From NCBI GenBank assembly GCA_947650285.1, contig CANTFL010000006.1, positions 1 through 64,000 of the forward strand: a stretch of DNA of 64,000 nt, read 5' to 3'. The stretch is from Hyaloperonospora brassicae (taxonomy: Eukaryota > Oomycota > Peronosporomycetes > Peronosporales > Peronosporaceae). Each line of letters opens with the position of its first letter. The stretch's first letter is position 1. The position numbers and the translations under genes are program-made. The notes beneath the pieces are model-generated. The model saw nothing but the letters and a program-made list of their open reading frames with translations. It was not told the origin of the DNA and did not search any database. This document shows positions 52,654 through 64,000 of this stretch, piece after piece.

Positions 52654-55170
52654 GACGCGGGTGTCGAAAGCTCGACGGTAGTGGAAGCGAAGCTGCGAGC
52701 GAAGTGGTAGGAAACACTTGCAAGGTGAGTGGACAAGTGACTCTGAACCGCGTCTTCAGTGCAGCAGCGGCAGATAGACAGACAGACGCCACATCTGTCA
52801 TCAAATGTGCTAGCGAGCTGCTGGTGGTGTTACTTTGCTCAACGGTTATCCAAATCTCGCAAGAGGATGAAGACCGCAAGTCGGCGCAAGTTGGTGGAAG
52901 TTGGCGTGGTGAGCACGCGAGCGTTTCAGATGAGGCACAGGCTCTGCAGTTTTCGCATTTGTTGAGATATTGAAGCGATTCCATTGACTTCCATTGCTGG
53001 CACACTATGTCTACAGCCTTTCATTTGCAGGTGAAGTACATTGCGAGACATCGCGGAGGTTGTTCGATCATGGGCACGTGTCGGAGCCCCCAACTCGAGT
53101 CGATCAACTTGACGAAACGAACACAACACGTGGACTGTCTAACTTCGTCGTTTTCGGTCGTTGCAAGTTTCGTCGTGAACGGCTCAGCTCGCGTCTGTCC
53201 TTTCATTTCTCCCAGTCCGACACTGATGATCAGTCGACCGACACGTCTCAACGATCGGTTTCCCGCGAGTAAATCACTAAGTTTCTCTCGGTAGCACTAC
53301 ACGTATTGTTGACCTCATCTGCTGGTCGCGTTGTTGTCACCTACAGACATCACTTCTTCCTCTTCTTCGTAGTCTGCGTACGGTAGCGCTGTAGCTAACG
53401 ACCGACGAATGAGCAGACTTGCGATTGCCGCTAGTAGTTCAGTCGTGTACCAACACACTCTATCTCGACACGCCCTACACGCCTTGTTTTGTTCATGTCG
53501 GATCAGCAATCTCATGTAGAATGTGCTCCTTCATGCGCTGCACGCGTCAGGAAGCGACAATTGTCATGCTCATCAATTCCGACCATACTGGATACAAAAG
53601 GCTATAGACATGCAACGTGGCACCTGCATGTCAGTCGGCAGACACAAAGTAATCGATAGCTGGAGAAAAGTGAATGAATGGTGCAGTTTTGTTCTGAGCG
53701 GTTGAGTCTGGTGTGCGGAGATGGACGGTGCGCGGTTCAAACCGCTTGTGGACCGTGGACCGTGGACCGTATGACGAAAAGGGGACAACGTCAATAAGCG
53801 TCGAGTATACGCGGCATCGATACCTTTTTCATCGATTTGGTCAACAATCAGATGCGGTGGGTCGGCGCGTCGTCGACTAGTATACGTATAAAGCGGAGCT
53901 CGATAAAAACCTCGGTTCCGAGACGCCAAAATTTAGTCTGAATACGTAGCAGCTGCAAGAGTAAAAGCTCATCACGACAGATAGGCAGCATGGTGTTCAA
54001 GCCAAAAGCTACGTCGTCGATCCAGACATCCACGATCCAGCATGAAGACTTGCCGGCAATGATGACAGTGCTTGACAGGAGCAATCGACAAGATCTCATG
54101 AGGAGCTGCAGTTCGAGACTACACGACCATCGCGGTAGCTTTTTGTCACCTTGGATCAATTCCCTTTGGGACAATGCCGAGAGCTACAAAAGCTACGACA
54201 TGTTATTCGACCAGCGTGGCGCTAATACGTGTGCAGATAGACCAAGTAATTCCCAATTGTAGCATCATCATTGTTTACCTCAACAAGGGAAGAAATAACC
54301 GACCGAAGGTCGAGCAAAATTTGTCTGCAGAAAGCAGACCAAACAGTTGGTCCTCCAGAAGTCCATGTCTTTCAGTTTAGTGGTTAGGCGCCACAAGTGA
54401 TGGTCGTGGCGTGGGTTGAAAATTCACCCTCGGCACAGCTTGACCATGCAATTGCTTGCGGTAAACACCTACGGGTGCTGTAGTGTGGGAGTAGTTACAT
54501 GACCTAGGTACACGACAAACGTCCGTAACCCAAGTTCGCTTGGAGTTCAATACCGGAAACCCCCAATGGGCGGTTGACGGAATGGTACTGAATAGGTAGT
54601 AGTCGGGGGCGGTAAGGATTGAGCAAGCGGTACAATCCTGGTCCCCCCGAAATGACTCCGTAATAAGTGACTCAAATCGGCGTAAGTCGTGGCCACAAAC
54701 TGGCGCTGATAGCAATTAAATACGTTCCAAAAAAGGAATAAGCTTGGAGAGACAGGCGACAGTAAAGGCCAAACGACAGACGCTTATGTCGGTACAAACC
54801 GTACCAACCCTATCGAAATAGGGCCTCGCTGTAACCTGGCGACGGGAAGAAAGTTGGCGCCAGTAACCGAATTAGGGGCCAGCCGGGAAGTTGAGGTATG
54901 TCAATTCAACAATACGGCACGGGACAGCGCCCCACAATCGCAAAGCCAGGTCAAGCCGGCGAAGCATCAACGTCAAGAAAAAGAGAAGGCCAAAATCGTC
55001 GAATATGGAGATCCGATAGCAATTCGTTAAGCTGCCGCAGGGTAAGACTGGAATGGCGAAGGCTGCGGCTAGCCAAGTCCTGAATAAACCACTCCGTATG
55101 AGTATTAACAACCGCGTGGATCTGAGCCTGAATTCCAAGAAGGTTCCCTGCAGCATTTTTTGCCATGACA
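52654..55170. other. Intergenic, possible retroelement debris at 54377-55170
   Basis: From 52.65 to 54.37 kb I see no convincing gene. From 54377 to 55170 the minus strand has long weak frames. One begins near the left edge of the inverted-repeat element (MAKNAAGNLLGIQAQIHAVV) and looks gag-like, with a possible tRNA-type primer sequence TGGCGCC (minus strand, about 54850). This is too weak to name. Confidence 0.3.
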
Positions 55171-56311
55171 GGGGAGAGGCTAAATACACCGGACACTATT
55201 GCTAATACACCGGGGCCTATCCATTAGACTTAACGTTTATATGACAACCGTGGTATCACATTCAGGCCATGTCAATTCGAATATAACAGGATAAGCGAAG
55301 TAGAAATGCAACTGTAACATGGTTAGGCCACGATAATTCAAAAGGTAATTCTCCGTTGTCCAATGCATGATAATGAGCACTTCATCCGCCTTCACTACTG
55401 CTGCTGCCACTGCTACGGTCGTTGATGTTGATATTAATTCTGTCGTCGCTGGCAATCATGTTACGCCTCAAGTTGATGCTGGCCCTGATCCTGCCGCCGC
55501 TATCCTCTCATGGATCTGTGAAGAATCCCCACCGGTCGGGCCTTTTGACAGTCAAAAGACGGCTGTAGGGACTTTGAAGTAGTACGCCGTACGCCAAGGC
55601 TTTTCCATCAGCGTATCCCGCAGCCGTTCGATAGGCCCCAAGCCCAGCATTTTTTTACATGTTCACAGGGAAAACATTGTACGAATCCCACAGTCTGTAC
55701 ACATCAATGCGAGATCGCGGGACAAAAAAGGTTGGCTGTTCATACGAGCTCGGGATCATGTATGACCAGCACGCCCCAGAAGAAAGTGCCTAATCAACGC
55801 TTTGTGTACACAACTGCCACACCGTTCACTTCCGTTCTATCAGCAAGACCATTCTCTCAGCAAGACCATTCTCTCAGCGCTACCGGCGGCGAGACGTGCG
55901 TCACTAAATAATGACGATGTTGATTCTAAGGTCGTCCAGATGCATCAAGATGGAGCTTATTCACGTGTATGTGTGCGTGTTGAAGTCATATACAGCAGGT
56001 CATCATCTGTTTTCTGTCTGTATGTGATTCACATTGGATATTACCAGTTTAAGAAGTCGGGTATCCTTATAAATGCAAAGGATGTCCGCAATGTTGTTCA
56101 GAAGGCAAACAGAAAGGCACTTATGGAATCTCATACACGGAAGCTCTGCTGCTGCGCATATAGGACCAGAGGTGGCCTGGCTACGATAAAGATGCATTTC
56201 TTTTTAGCTTGTCCTGTAATATTCGAATTGACGTGGCCTGAATGTGATACCACGGTTGTCATTTAAAAATTAAGTCTAATGGATAGGTGGCGGTGTATTT
56301 AGCCTCGCCCC
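55171..56311. mobile_element. DNA transposon with long terminal inverted repeats, MULE-like
   Basis: The left end (55171-55335) and right end (56163-56311) are inverted copies of each other over about 130-150 bp. The outer tip is GGGG(A/C)GAGGCTAAATACACC, and cattagacttaa and gtggtatcacattcaggcc occur further in. The left arm has a small extra segment (gacactattgctaatacacc). Long inverted repeats and the FAR1-like fragment inside suggest the Mutator (MULE) superfamily. I could not find a clear target duplication by eye. Confidence 0.65.
55372..55760 (+). pseudogene. FAR1/MULE N-terminal-like fragment, broken
   Basis: The frame MSTSSAFTTAAATATVV leads to PVGPFDSQKTAVGTLK, a stop, then YAVRQGFSISVSRSRS. 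The spacing F-S-x(n)-YA-x4-GF-x-I resembles the FAR1-type DNA-binding region found at the start of many MULE transposases. After that the frame is lost. The call is tentative and rests on the short pattern and the long-inverted-repeat context. Confidence 0.35.
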
Positions 56312-56781
56312 ATGTAAGCTTCTCATATCTCATATCTTAGATCTTTATCGGTATCTGTCGCTACCGCCAGACGAAATACCCGCAAAAGCAACAGAAGAGG
56401 ATTGTGATGTGTATACTACCCGCTAAAGTAGAAGATGACATCTTACTATGCGCTTTTTTGCTGCATAGCTGATTCAGCATTGTGTAGCAATCTAGGGGTG
56501 CGTAATGCTGCAATGAAAAATGATCCGCTCCGCGTGAATTGCTATTAAAATGTACCTCACTCGCATCCGCGGCGTAGGCACGTAGATCAGAATCTGCTCA
56601 AAGTGTCGAAACGTTTCAGCGAATAGAAAACAAACGAGCGCAAACAGCAGAACATGGCGTGAAATGCTTTTTCACGAATTCAACGCGAACAGTCAATCTT
56701 TTCAGCGCAGACAACGTCCATCATTACCGTCTTCGTCGAAACTCATCAAACAGCTATTGACCTGTAGCCTCTTGGCTTGCA
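56312..56781. other. MCM7 upstream region
   Basis: AT-rich at first, then more balanced near the start codon. No TATA box or E2F-type site stands out. Confidence 0.4.
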
Positions 56782-59424
56782 ATGGCCTCGTCAAAGTCGT
56801 TTGGCAGCGCTCCAGCTGGTGCTGATACAGGAACGAGCTCAGGGGGCGTCGGCGTTTCCAACTACGTTGAGGAAAAAGGTGCGGTCCATATTGAGCCGTG
56901 GAATTGTATAAACGTGTAAAAGCTGCTAAAAGAAGAGATGTGTGTTTTCACCAGCGAAATGTGCCGCATTTCTGTTAAACTTTACGTCGAATCTGGATGA
57001 GCCCGCGCTGGGCCCCAAGTACGTGCGGATGATGGTGCGACGTGATACCGACTATTGTGGTGCTTTACGGGCTCGAAGCGTGTATGTAACAACTGTTCAT
57101 ATGTGACAGCAAGAGGTGGCGAATCGGGAACGAACGTCGATAGCCATTTCGCTGGACGACTTGCAAATTGTATGGTTGTTTAAACGCTTTTACCAGTCGT
57201 GCCCCAGCAGATTCAGCAAAAAATGTGCAAACGTGCTAACCTGTCTCCCCCGTCCACGGTCCAATGTGATATGCTGCAGTATGAAAACGACGACCCGACG
57301 TTCGTGGCGCGCATCGTCCGCAACGCTCGACGATACATTTCGCTCTTTTCGGACGCAGTGGACGAGAATCTGCCACCTCCAACACGCGATATCTCGGACT
57401 TTCAAGACGTGCTGGACGTCCTGCGAATCACTCGTGCCCAGGAAATGGCTCAGCAGAGTCAACCAACCGACAGTGATGTAGACGGCAGCCACGCAACGGC
57501 TCGAAGTGCCGTACACGTGTTTCCGCCTGCTCTGATGCGGCGATTCGAAGTGCATTTGATTCCTGGTGTCAAGCTGAAAGCTGTGCCGATTCGAGAAGTC
57601 AAGGCAGCAAAAGTTGGAGCGCTTGTGCGCGTCAAGGGAATGGTGACTCGAGTGTCGACTGTAAAGCCGCTGTTGACAGTCGCGACGTACACGTGCGAAG
57701 CATGTGCGTACGAAGTGTACCAAGAAGTCAAGGCTCGGCAGTTTAACCCACTGACACAATGTCCGAGTGAACGATGTCAAACAAACAGAGCTCAGGGCCG
57801 GTTGATCATGCAGACAAAAGCCTCCAAGTTTGACAAGTATCAGGAAGTCAAGTTTCAGGAACTTCCCGATCAAGTGCCAATGGGCCATATTCCTCGATCA
57901 CTTACCGTGTACCTGCGAGGCGAGCTCACGCGAACGTGCGAGCCTGGTGCTTTGGTGACAATCTGCGGTGTATTCTTGCCTCTACCGTACTCGCCTCAAC
58001 GACAGATGCAAATGGGTCTTGTTACCGAAACTTACTTGGAAGCGACTGATGTGGTGAATCACAAGAAGCGGTACTCTGCTATGGAATCGTCAGAGGCAAT
58101 GGAGAGCGCTGTTCTGCGGTTGCAGGAAGGCTCGGAGAATGTCTACGAGGTGCTATCACAGTCGCTGGCACCAGAAATCTACGGTCACGAGGACGTGAAG
58201 AAAGCGCTCTTGTTGCTGCTGATTGGCGGCGTCACAAAGCGTATGGATGAGGGTATGCGGCTACGTGGCGATCTCAATGTGTTGCTCATGGGCGACCCTG
58301 GTGTCGCAAAGTCGCAGTTGCTGAAGCACATTGCAATCGTCGCCCCACGAGGCGTTTACACGACCGGCAAAGGTAGTTCTGGTGTTGGATTGACCGCTGC
58401 GGTAGTGCGCGATGCAACGACAAAGGAGATGACACTCGAGGGAGGTGCGCTTGTCTTGGCGGATATGGGCGTCTGTTGCATCGATGAGTTCGATAAGATG
58501 GAGGAAGGCGATCGAACGGCTATTCACGAGGTCATGGAGCAGCAGACCGTGAGCATTGCAAAGGCAGGCATTACAACGACGCTGAATGCGCGCACGTCCG
58601 TGCTTGCAGCTGCGAATCCGATATACGGTCGCTACAACAAGAAGCTCAGTGCTTCGCAGAACATCAACCTCCCGAACGCGCTGCTGTCTCGCTTCGACCT
58701 CTTGTTCTTGTTGCTGGACGTCGCGAATTACGAAAAAGATGAAGCGCTTGCGCGCCACGTCACGTATGTCCACCGCTATTGCCGCAATCCCGAGATGAAG
58801 TTTGAGCCCGTGCGACCGGAAGTCTTGCGCTACTTTATTGCCATTGCCAAGCAGTACCAGCCCAGCATCCCCGAGCATCTGTGTGGCTATATCGTTGAAG
58901 CATATGTCACTCTGCGCCAGCAGGATGTTAACGAACATGCCCGTGAACGACAGCAGCAGCAATCTCGTCAACAGCATTACGGCAACGGTGGCGCCAATGA
59001 CGCCCAAACGGCCATGACGGCCCGTCAGCTGCTGAGCATTTTGCGACTCTCGCAAGCACTCGCACGATTGCGTTTCTCCACGGAAGTGATTCACCAGGAT
59101 GTCGATGAGGCCATTCGACTGGTGTACGTGTCCAAGGCCTCCTTGTCGGAGCAAGACGACGCCAATGGTATTGGGACCAATGGCAAAACGGGCACGATGA
59201 ACAGAGGCGGTCGTAGCAGCTCTGATGCCACGTCCAAGATCTTCCGTTTGCTGCTGGAGTTCGCCACGGATCGCAACCTCAAAGTCCTCGCCATGAGTGA
59301 TGTGGAGCCGATTGTGCTACGCAAGGGCTTTACTGCTCAGCAACTGAATGCCTGCATCGATTTCTACCAGCAATTGGAGGTCATGCAATTGTCGTGCAAC
59401 GGCACGCGGCTCACCCTCATCTAG
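56782..59424 (+). CDS. MCM7: DNA replication licensing factor MCM7
   Basis: MCM7 is one of six subunits of the MCM2-7 helicase that unwinds DNA at replication forks in the nucleus. I join four exons: 56782-56878, 56955-57034, 57110-57169 and 57208-59424, with short GT-AG introns, giving 817 residues. The N-terminal exons supply AAFLLNFTSNLDE and EVANRERTSIAISLDDLQ, matching the family. Later come RRYISLFSDAVD, a zinc finger with cysteines at about 242, 245, 264 and 269, Walker A GDPGVAKSQ (about 441), Walker B CIDEFDKM (about 504) and the arginine finger ALLSRFDLL (Arg about 574). A Gln-rich insert (RERQQQQSRQQ) lies after the AAA+ core. The acceptor of the last intron is a tandem CAGCAG, so two isoforms differing by one Gln are possible. 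Confidence 0.94.
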
Positions 59425-59718
59425 TAGATCGAAGACTGGCAAGGTAGTTGCGGTGGCGATGATGCAGCGGTAATGAAACATAGGGCTTGACAAGCGCTTC
59501 CTCTCGACTCTTCAATCAACACCTGCTGCCCCCGCACATTGGACCCGATCAGAGCTTATGTCTCGCTTTGGATGACAAGACGCCAGACATCAACGGTGTG
59601 ATCCACATGGACGACAAAGGTGAGGAGAAGAAGTGGCCGTGACAGGTAAAGGTGCTGCTAGCTTGTTGATTGATTATTCTCACCTGCACGCTGCCTAAAT
59701 GCTAATGTAAAAGTGCAC
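59425..59718. other. Convergent 3' intergenic region
   Basis: This 294-bp stretch separates the stops of MCM7 and the TPR-Hsp70 gene. No polyadenylation signal is obvious by eye. Confidence 0.5.
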
Positions 59719-62079
59719 TTAGAAGCGGACCATACGCTCGAGCATGCGCTTCTTGTCCTCGAGTTCACGAAGAGTGGCTTCTTCGTGGTCCTCCAGCCAG
59801 TCGCGGGCATCGCGAATGGCGCTCTCGACGTTCGTGTCGCCCTTCTCGCGCGCCTGCTCGATCGCACGGTAAATGAATTGCTCCAGGTCGTTACGGGCCT
59901 CGATGCGACGCAGCATCTCGGCGTCGTCCTTCTTAAACTTGTCGGCCTCCGCAACCATGCGGTCGATATCCTCCTGGGTCAATCGCCCGCGGTTGTTCGA
60001 GATCGTCGTCTCAGCCTTCGCACCCGTCTTCTTGTCGCGCGCAGACACGTTCAAGATACCGTTCGCATCAATCTCGAACGTCACTTCGACCTGCGGCTCG
60101 CCGCGTTTCGCACGCTCCAGGCCAGAAATGTTGAACTCGCCCAGCTTGTTGTTCGACTCGACGCACGCACGCTCACCCTCGTAGATGCACACGTCCACAG
60201 ATGTCTGGTAGTCCTCCTCCGTCGTGTACACGCGCGTTTTCCGTACTGGAATGGCCGTGTTGCGCTTGATCAGCACCGACATGACCTTGCCCACCGTCTC
60301 AATACCAAGCGACAGCGGCGTCACGTCAACCAGCAGCAACGAGTTCGTGGCATCGTTGCGGATACCGTCCAAGATCGCACCCTGCACGGCAGCGCCGTAC
60401 GCCACAGCCTCGTCCGGGTTGATCGACTTGGACAGCTCTTTGCCGCCAAACAGAGACGACAGCATGGTCTGCACCTTGGGGATACGCGTTGAACCGCCCA
60501 CGAGCACCAGCTCCGTCACGTTCTCGGGCTTCATCTTGGCGTCTTCGAGCACCTTCAGCACCGTCTCCTCGCAGCGCTTGAACAGCTCCTCGTTCAGCGA
60601 CTCGAACTTGGCACGGGTCACCGTCGACGAAAAGTCCACACCCTCAAACAGCGAGTCGACCTCCACCGATGCACTAGTGGTCGTCGACAGCATGCGCTTG
60701 GCCGACTCACACGCCGTGCGAAGACGACGCATGGCACGAGCCGAAGTCGACGGGTCCAAGTTGCGGTTCTTGCGCTTGAACTCGGACAACAGGTACTCGA
60801 CCATGTTGTTGTCAAAGTCCTCACCGCCAAGATGCGTGTCACCGCCCGTCGACTTGACCTCAAAGATACCGTTCTCGATCGAGAGGATCGACACGTCAAA
60901 CGTACCACCGCCCAAGTCGAAGATCAGCACGTTGCACGCCTTGCCGTCCGTGCCAGCGTTCGTGTCCAGACCGTACGCGAGCGCAGCCGCCGTGGGTTCG
61001 TTGATGATACGCTTCACGTCCAAGCCAGCAATCGCTCCAGCGTCCTTGGTCGACTGACGCTGCTGGTCGTTAAAGTACGCCGGCACGGTCACCACCGCCT
61101 GCGAGATGCTCTGACCCAAAAACGCTTCCGCCGTCTCCTTCATGCGCAAGAGCACCATCGACGAAATCTCTTCCGGCGTAAAGCTCTTCTTCTCGCCCTT
61201 GAACTCCACTTCAATCAACACCTTGTCGTCGTCGCCCTCTTTAATGGTAAAGGGAAAGTGCTTGGCGTCCTTCTTCACCACTTCGTCACTGAAGCTCCGC
61301 CCAATGATGCGCTTGGCATCAAACACAGTGTTCGTCGCGTTGCCTGCAGCCTGGATCTTGGCAGCTTCGCCAATGAGGCGCTCACTGTCGTTGAACGCCA
61401 CCCACGACGGCGTCGTGCGGTTGCCCTCACTGTTGGCAATGATCTCCACTTGGCCGTCTTTCCACACGCCCACGCACGAGTACGTCGTGCCCAGATCGAT
61501 ACCAATGACCTCCGAGAAGCCCTTCTCAGCGCGTTTCGCGCGCTCTTCGCGCTCCTTGCGCGCTTTGTTGATCTTCTCCTCAATCTCCATGCGCTTCATC
61601 TTGCGCGTGGCTTCGTCCATCTCGACGCCGCTCACCTCCTCGTCCTGCACCTGCTGCGCCGCTTGCGCCTGCGTCAGACCCGCCTGCAGCGCGCGGTTGC
61701 CCTTCTCGACCGTCAGGCCGTCCGTGTAGGCGCCGATGGCTTTCGCGTAGTTTTTAATGTAAAAGTGCGCCGCCCCGAGCCGCGCGTAGCCCTTGGCAAA
61801 GGTCGCGTCGAGCGCGATACAGGTCTTGGCGTCCTGCATGGCGGGCGTGGCCTGTCCCGCCGATAAATAGGCCGCCGAGCGGTTCGAAAAGTAGATGACG
61901 TTCGTCGGCTCGTAGGCAATGGCCGTCGTGAACTCTTTGATCGCTGTCGCGTGGTCGCCGGCGGCAAACGCGGCATTGCCGCGCTCTTTGGCTTCGGCGC
62001 CGAGTTTCACGCGCTCGTCGGCGGGGACGCTCGCGTACGCGTCTTTCGTGGTCTTGCGCGTGCGACGCTTGGGGGCCAT
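59719..62079 (-). CDS. TPR-Hsp70 fusion chaperone
   Basis: The 786-residue intronless protein joins a three-motif TPR domain (about residues 25-135), a charged helical linker (150-187) and an Hsp70. The Hsp70 ATPase domain starts at [13 protein letters not shown] (about 194) and has [12 protein letters not shown] and [26 protein letters not shown] begins the substrate domain. TPR residues K31, N35, N66, K96 and R100 match the two-carboxylate clamp of HOP in identity and spacing, so it could bind EEVD tails of other Hsp70/Hsp90. Its own C-terminus ends [11 protein letters not shown], without EEVD or KDEL, and is shorter than usual. There is no signal peptide, so it is probably cytosolic. It appears to combine chaperone and co-chaperone in one chain. 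Confidence 0.93.
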   Translation of the reverse strand: MAPKRRTRKTTKDAYASVPADERVKLGAEAKERGNAAFAAGDHATAIKEFTTAIAYEPTNVIYFSNRSAAYLSAGQATPAMQDAKTCIALDATFAKGYARLGAAHFYIKNYAKAIGAYTDGLTVEKGNRALQAGLTQAQAAQQVQDEEVSGVEMDEATRKMKRMEIEEKINKARKEREERAKRAEKGFSEVIGIDLGTTYSCVGVWKDGQVEIIANSEGNRTTPSWVAFNDSERLIGEAAKIQAAGNATNTVFDAKRIIGRSFSDEVVKKDAKHFPFTIKEGDDDKVLIEVEFKGEKKSFTPEEISSMVLLRMKETAEAFLGQSISQAVVTVPAYFNDQQRQSTKDAGAIAGLDVKRIINEPTAAALAYGLDTNAGTDGKACNVLIFDLGGGTFDVSILSIENGIFEVKSTGGDTHLGGEDFDNNMVEYLLSEFKRKNRNLDPSTSARAMRRLRTACESAKRMLSTTTSASVEVDSLFEGVDFSSTVTRAKFESLNEELFKRCEETVLKVLEDAKMKPENVTELVLVGGSTRIPKVQTMLSSLFGGKELSKSINPDEAVAYGAAVQGAILDGIRNDATNSLLLVDVTPLSLGIETVGKVMSVLIKRNTAIPVRKTRVYTTEEDYQTSVDVCIYEGERACVESNNKLGEFNISGLERAKRGEPQVEVTFEIDANGILNVSARDKKTGAKAETTISNNRGRLTQEDIDRMVAEADKFKKDDAEMLRRIEARNDLEQFIYRAIEQAREKGDTNVESAIRDARDWLEDHEEATLRELEDKKRMLERMVRF

Positions 62080-62089
62080 GGCGACGGTT

Positions 62090-62145
62090 AGCGGAGAGAG
62101 AAAGAGGAGTGAGAGAGGGAGAGAGAGAGCGCGTGCGGGACGACG
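62090..62145 (-). promoter_or_regulatory. Polypyrimidine 5' leader of the TPR-Hsp70 gene
   Basis: Read on the minus strand, the 50 or so bases before the start codon are almost purely C and T (CTCTCTCTCTCCCTCTCTC and CTCCTCTTTCTCTCT). Such CT-rich leaders are common near transcription starts of strongly expressed genes in many protists. The role is inferred from composition and position. Confidence 0.5.
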
Positions 62146-62870
62146 TGCGCGCTAGTTCCCGAGTTGGAAAATGACGTCGAGGAGGTCGAGCGCTGGGGAC
62201 CAACCGATGGCAGGTGGCGATTTAGGGCCAGTCATTCGTTGATTTGCTTTGGTTGAGGGCGTTTTTAGACGCAGTGGGGCCGTGGGGGGCGTGTTTGGCA
62301 GAGGACTCATGTTTTATGGACCGATGGTGGGAGTCAATTGTCGACCAGTAGTTTTTGTGTGCGACACAAAGATACGAGCGATCTGATTCGAGACCGCCAA
62401 GTCGGTCGATTAGAGCCGATAGTACGGGTACAGTGATGCGGCATCGAGTCGATGACGACTGCGTCCATCGGTCGAGTGGATACAGCTGTATTGTCGGCGA
62501 GCAAGTTGGCCGTCTCACACTGGCAATAGCGTAGCACAAGCAGTAATTGACAGCATGTAGATGATAGGAATTACAAGTGAGGGCGTTGTCCATACCAGCA
62601 ACAGCAGTCTAGTGCCGGGTGACGACGTCCGTATCAACAGGACCATTTAGCGCACGGTATTCTTCGCCAGATAGCGCGAACTGATTCTGCAATAAGTGCG
62701 TTTTGTGCCAGCTTGTTACGTCAAACACTATCCACTACTGCACGCTCTAATCACCTCAACGAAAACGCAGATGCGATCAGTATGTGTGCCCCCAGCGGTA
62801 CCGACATCCGTGATGGTATCGCTCACCGGTACTTTGCCATCCTGCAGGTACCGTCCAGTCACACGTCCTG
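62146..62870. other. Divergent intergenic region between TPR-Hsp70 and NAA30
   Basis: The two genes are transcribed away from this region, so it should hold both promoters. I see no gene; the minus-strand frame 62222-62593 lacks any motif. Confidence 0.5.
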
Positions 62871-63404
62871 ATGGTCAAGGCCGCGACCGCTGATGCCGAC
62901 CTCGTCTTCGCCACGTACCAAGGCGAGAAGCAGCTCGCAGAGCTCGTCAAGCTGATCGACAAGGACTTGTCCGAGCCGTACTCAATCTTCACGTACCGCT
63001 ACTTCCTGTACAATTGGCCACAGCTCAGTATTCTAGCGCGCGTGCAACACAAACTCGTGGGCGTTATCATCTGTCGCCAAGAGCCACTTGGCGCGACGCC
63101 CGAAGAGACAGGAGACGACGGACTGAACAGTCCGAACGATCCCAAGCGCCGATGGAGAGGGTACATTGCCATGCTGGCGGTCGAGAAGCAGTATCGCCAT
63201 CGCGGGATTGGCTCTCAGCTGGCGCAGAAAGCGATCGAGCGGATGCAAGACGACGGCTGCGAAGAAGTAATGCTCGAGACGGAGATTGCGAACAAAGCGG
63301 CCATCCGGTTGTACGAGAACTTGGGCTTTGTGCGGGACGAGCGTCTGGTCAAGTACTATCTGAACGGCGGAGACGCATACCGTCTGAAGCTATGGCTACA
63401 GTGA
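62871..63404 (+). CDS. NAA30: N-alpha-acetyltransferase 30, NatC catalytic subunit
   Basis: NAA30 (yeast Mak3) acetylates the N-terminus of proteins starting Met-hydrophobic, acting at the ribosome with the NatC auxiliary subunits. The 177-residue GNAT-fold protein has the family signature DLSEPYSIFTYRYFLYNWP (residues 32-50), RGYIAMLAVEKQYR (96-109), the acetyl-CoA loop RHRGIG (109-114), LETEIANKAAIRLYENLGF (135-153) and the end block YYLNGGDAYRLKLWL. A small acidic insert at about 75-93 (EETGDDGLNSPND) is not part of the core. The intronless frame starts at the Met close before the conserved region; an upstream exon is possible but not needed. Confidence 0.93.
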   Translation: MVKAATADADLVFATYQGEKQLAELVKLIDKDLSEPYSIFTYRYFLYNWPQLSILARVQHKLVGVIICRQEPLGATPEETGDDGLNSPNDPKRRWRGYIAMLAVEKQYRHRGIGSQLAQKAIERMQDDGCEEVMLETEIANKAAIRLYENLGFVRDERLVKYYLNGGDAYRLKLWLQ

Positions 63405-64000
63405 TACTGTAGCAGGTACAGCGATTGTCGGATGGACTCGGCGCTGGGTGCACTTCACCGGTAACCGAGGCTGGTTTTCTGTCGGCCGAAGCACAGTAAG
63501 TACGGCTGCAGCCATGTAGTAAATTACGGTAATATAACTGGACTAGAGCTGGCTCGAGTCGGTGAGTCCGGCATGTTCTGTACGGCACAATCAAACACAC
63601 ACGACATACAGAACTGTCGATCACTGACATCTTAGCAGCGCTCACCAGTTGAGCGTCCACGTTAGAGCGTCTTGTTCGGATGCGTAACTTGACGCGCGAT
63701 TCCTGCCCCTTTTCGCATGTGACCCTGTCTCGTTGCGTCGATCTTCGACATTGCTGAGACCAGAATTTAGTTTTGTGGGATAGCTCACCTTGGCTTTGGT
63801 TCTGCGTCGTTCGCGATTGTGCTCTGGTCAAACCGGTGCGCTCCCCTTGGCGCGAAGTCCACCAAGATGTAAGGCTACTCTCTCGCTCTTCTCATGCCGT
63901 AGATTTATCGTTATTGAGATGGCGTGGATAATGTAGCACGAAATGTTTTGACTAAAACTGGTGCTGCTGCTGGACCAGCAGACCACAATAAGAAACCAGA
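63405..64000. other. No recognised feature
   Basis: The minus-strand frame at 63349-63831 overlaps the end of NAA30 and has no motif. Nothing else stands out up to the window edge. Confidence 0.45.

Noticed and set aside
53848..54262. Overlapping frames on both strands, considered as an exon of an unknown gene
   Set aside because: No motif, no supported splice structure, and both strands are equally open.
58261..59154. Minus-strand frame of 297 codons
   Set aside because: Antisense shadow of the MCM7 AAA+ region; no motif.
60832..61866. Plus-strand frame of 344 codons
   Set aside because: It is antisense to the conserved Hsp70 coding region; Arg/Leu/His-rich composition is typical of a shadow of GC-rich codons.

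Overview
The window looks like oomycete nuclear DNA, most likely Peronosporales (Phytophthora or a downy mildew). This is inferred from secreted Kazal-type inhibitors with an N-terminal pro-region, compact genes with short GT-AG introns, a TPR-Hsp70 fusion, and a dense nest of Ty3/gypsy, Ty1/copia and LINE elements. It is clearly eukaryotic; I see no operons, CRISPR arrays or rRNA genes.

Layout. Positions 1-3.2 kb and 44.6-46.7 kb are two copies of one segment, each carrying a Kazal inhibitor gene on the minus strand. Copy A is interrupted by an 891-bp insertion with 121-bp tandem repeats and an 18-bp flanking direct repeat. Between the copies lie about 41 kb of nested transposable elements. 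LINE#1 (about 7.1-23.7 kb, degenerate, with an OTU-like protease domain) is split by gypsy element A (15662-23648). Gypsy element B (27335-35019) follows. LINE#2 (about 35.1-44.4 kb) is split by a solo gypsy LTR (35661-36100) and by a copia element (37297-43062) with an intact 1717-codon polyprotein and LTRs that look identical. From about 49.5 kb the DNA is gene-rich: DPH5, a secreted subtilisin-like protease (minus), a small transposon with long inverted repeats, MCM7, the TPR-Hsp70 fusion (minus) and NAA30.

Most unusual observations. (1) Both gypsy elements, from LTR to LTR and including their coding DNA, read as an almost unbroken chain of short hairpins (arms 6-10 bp every few tens of bases). 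Where A and B have diverged, some arms have changed in a compensating way. The copia element, LINEs and host genes do not look like this by eye. (2) Both gypsy elements carry a conserved antisense gene between the integrase and the 3' LTR. It has a cysteine-containing conserved core and a coiled-coil tail that overlaps the sense-strand integrase C-terminus/chromodomain. (3) A full set of TPR carboxylate-clamp residues is fused to an Hsp70 that lacks the usual EEVD tail.

All exon, LTR, target-duplication and motif calls were made by eye; no search or folding program was run. Family names rest on recognised motifs.
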